DNA of 64,000 bases, from NCBI GenBank assembly GCA_030038235.1, contig JASHPE010000058.1, forward strand, positions 1 to 64,000, in the 5' to 3' direction. The notes beneath the pieces were generated by a model, which saw only the letters and a program-made list of their open reading frames with translations, was not told the DNA's origin and ran no database searches. Shown piece after piece: positions 63,182 to 64,000 of this stretch. Numbering within the stretch: the stretch's first letter is position 1; each line of letters starts with the position of its first letter. The position numbers and the translations under genes were made by a program. The stretch comes from Terriglobia bacterium. Its GTDB lineage: Bacteria; Acidobacteriota; Terriglobia; UBA7540.

Positions 63182-64000
63182 CTAAGCGCTGCGCCTTGAT
63201 TCCGCCTTCGCGGCCAGCAGTCCTTGCGCTTCCAGCACCTTCTCCAGCCTGACGCGATTCTCCGACTTCAGCGGCACCAGCGGCAGGCGGTAGACTTCCT
63301 CGACCATGCCCATCATAGCCAGTGCAGCCTTGACCGGAATCGGACTGCTCTCGATAAAGTTGATCTGCATCAACGGCAGCAGCTCGAAATGCAGCTTGCG
63401 CGCTTCCTCGATCTTGCCGTCGAGCATGAGCTCAACCAGCCGAGACATCGGTCCGGGTACTTCGTTCGAGGCTACAGAGATGATCCCGACGCCGCCGAGC
63501 GCCATCAGCGGGAAGGTGAATGCATCGTCACCGGAGAGTACGCGGAATCCGGACGGAACCTGCGCCAGAACCTCCATCTGCTGGGTGATGCTTCCCGAGG
63601 CTTCCTTGATGCCGATGATGTTCGGAATCTTCGCGAGACGCGCCACCGTCGCAGGCTCAATATTCGACGAGGTGCGGCCCGGCACGTTGTAAAGTACCAC
63701 TGGGATCCCTGCCGCCTCTGCAATCGTCGTGAAATGCCGGTAGAGTCCCTCCTGTGTCGGCTTGTTGTAGTAGGGCGCAGCTGAGAGGATCGCCTGGACG
63801 CCGAGCGACCCAACTTCGCGCGCCATGGATGCGACTTTGGCGGTGTAATTTCCAGTCACGCCCGGCACCACGGGGACGCGGCCCTGCACTTCTTCGACGA
63901 CGGTGCGGATAACGGCCAGATACTCGTCAGGCTCGAGCGTCGGCGTTTCACCAGTGGTCCCGCAGGGAACCAGGAAGTGGATGCCTTCGTGAAGCTGGAA
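63182..64000 (-). CDS. dapA: 4-hydroxy-tetrahydrodipicolinate synthase (5' partial)
   Basis: Condenses pyruvate with aspartate semialdehyde, first committed step to diaminopimelate and lysine. The frame is open to the right edge: FQLHEGIHFLVPCGTTGETPTLEPDEYL leads into GVTGNYTAK, VLYNVPGRTSSNI (catalytic Tyr), IIGIKEASGS (Schiff-base Lys), SGDDAFTFPLMALGGVGIISVASNEVPG. About 20-25 N-terminal residues are outside the window; the track start at 63889 is internal. It lies 78 bp upstream of the PEP-mutase-family gene. Confidence 0.95.
   Translation of the reverse strand, partial: FQLHEGIHFLVPCGTTGETPTLEPDEYLAVIRTVVEEVQGRVPVVPGVTGNYTAKVASMAREVGSLGVQAILSAAPYYNKPTQEGLYRHFTTIAEAAGIPVVLYNVPGRTSSNIEPATVARLAKIPNIIGIKEASGSITQQMEVLAQVPSGFRVLSGDDAFTFPLMALGGVGIISVASNEVPGPMSRLVELMLDGKIEEARKLHFELLPLMQINFIESSPIPVKAALAMMGMVEEVYRLPLVPLKSENRVRLEKVLEAQGLLAAKAESRRSA

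Overview
The window looks like a high-GC chromosome segment from an acidobacterium, most likely of the Solibacteraceae/Bryobacteraceae type. This is inferred from gene families, not from a marker search. Supporting families are two tandem ADOP-type orphan ABC permeases with a PadR regulator, a Ser/Thr kinase fused to TolB-like beta-propeller repeats, secreted HAF and GloVer repeat proteins, ASH-domain surface proteins, a KSTGPRT-type protein, and Tat-exported glycoside hydrolases. No rRNA, tRNA, phage or intact insertion sequence was recognised.

Layout. 0-7 kb: end of a secreted HAF/ASH protein, a repeat-rich gap, recA, a stand-alone penicillin-binding transpeptidase and a polyprenol-kinase/DUF92 fusion. 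7-14 kb: rpmE, thyX, an aminotransferase, a two-component system, a CarD regulator and a CPBP protease. 14-31 kb: GH35 galactosidase, kinase-TolB receptor, pirin, two ADOP permeases with PadR, and a GloVer protein. 31-42 kb: BrnT/BrnA, an ECF sigma/anti-sigma pair, thiolase and 3-hydroxyacyl-CoA dehydrogenase, a small Cys-rich secreted protein, a second ECF operon, a gluconolactonase-like protein and a VapC-type toxin pair. 42-52 kb: gyrB, a deacetylase, an acetyltransferase, a GH78-like enzyme and a cytochrome c. 52-64 kb: amino-acid biosynthesis (ilvB, ilvN, proC, thrB, dapD, dapA) interleaved with archease, an inactive-looking metallo-beta-lactamase fold protein, a MazF pair and a PEP-mutase family enzyme.

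Cooperation. The amino-acid genes cover branched-chain, proline, threonine and lysine steps but are not one operon. Thiolase plus dehydrogenase form a short-chain acyl-CoA pair. The secreted hydrolases, a secreted cytochrome and many signal-peptide proteins suggest a polymer-degrading soil lifestyle. All three complete toxin-antitoxin modules carry a perfect palindrome just upstream of the first gene.

The most unusual content is intergenic. A two-unit repeat of about 159 bp per unit lies upstream of both recA and ilvB, 49 kb apart, with exactly 59 nt between two copies of a 12-mer in all four units. A REP family supplies the TAG stop codon of three genes. Small inverted-repeat (MITE-like) elements and word-like low-complexity sequence sit at gene junctions. 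Two putative promoters carry G9-G10 tracts inside 20-nt spacers.
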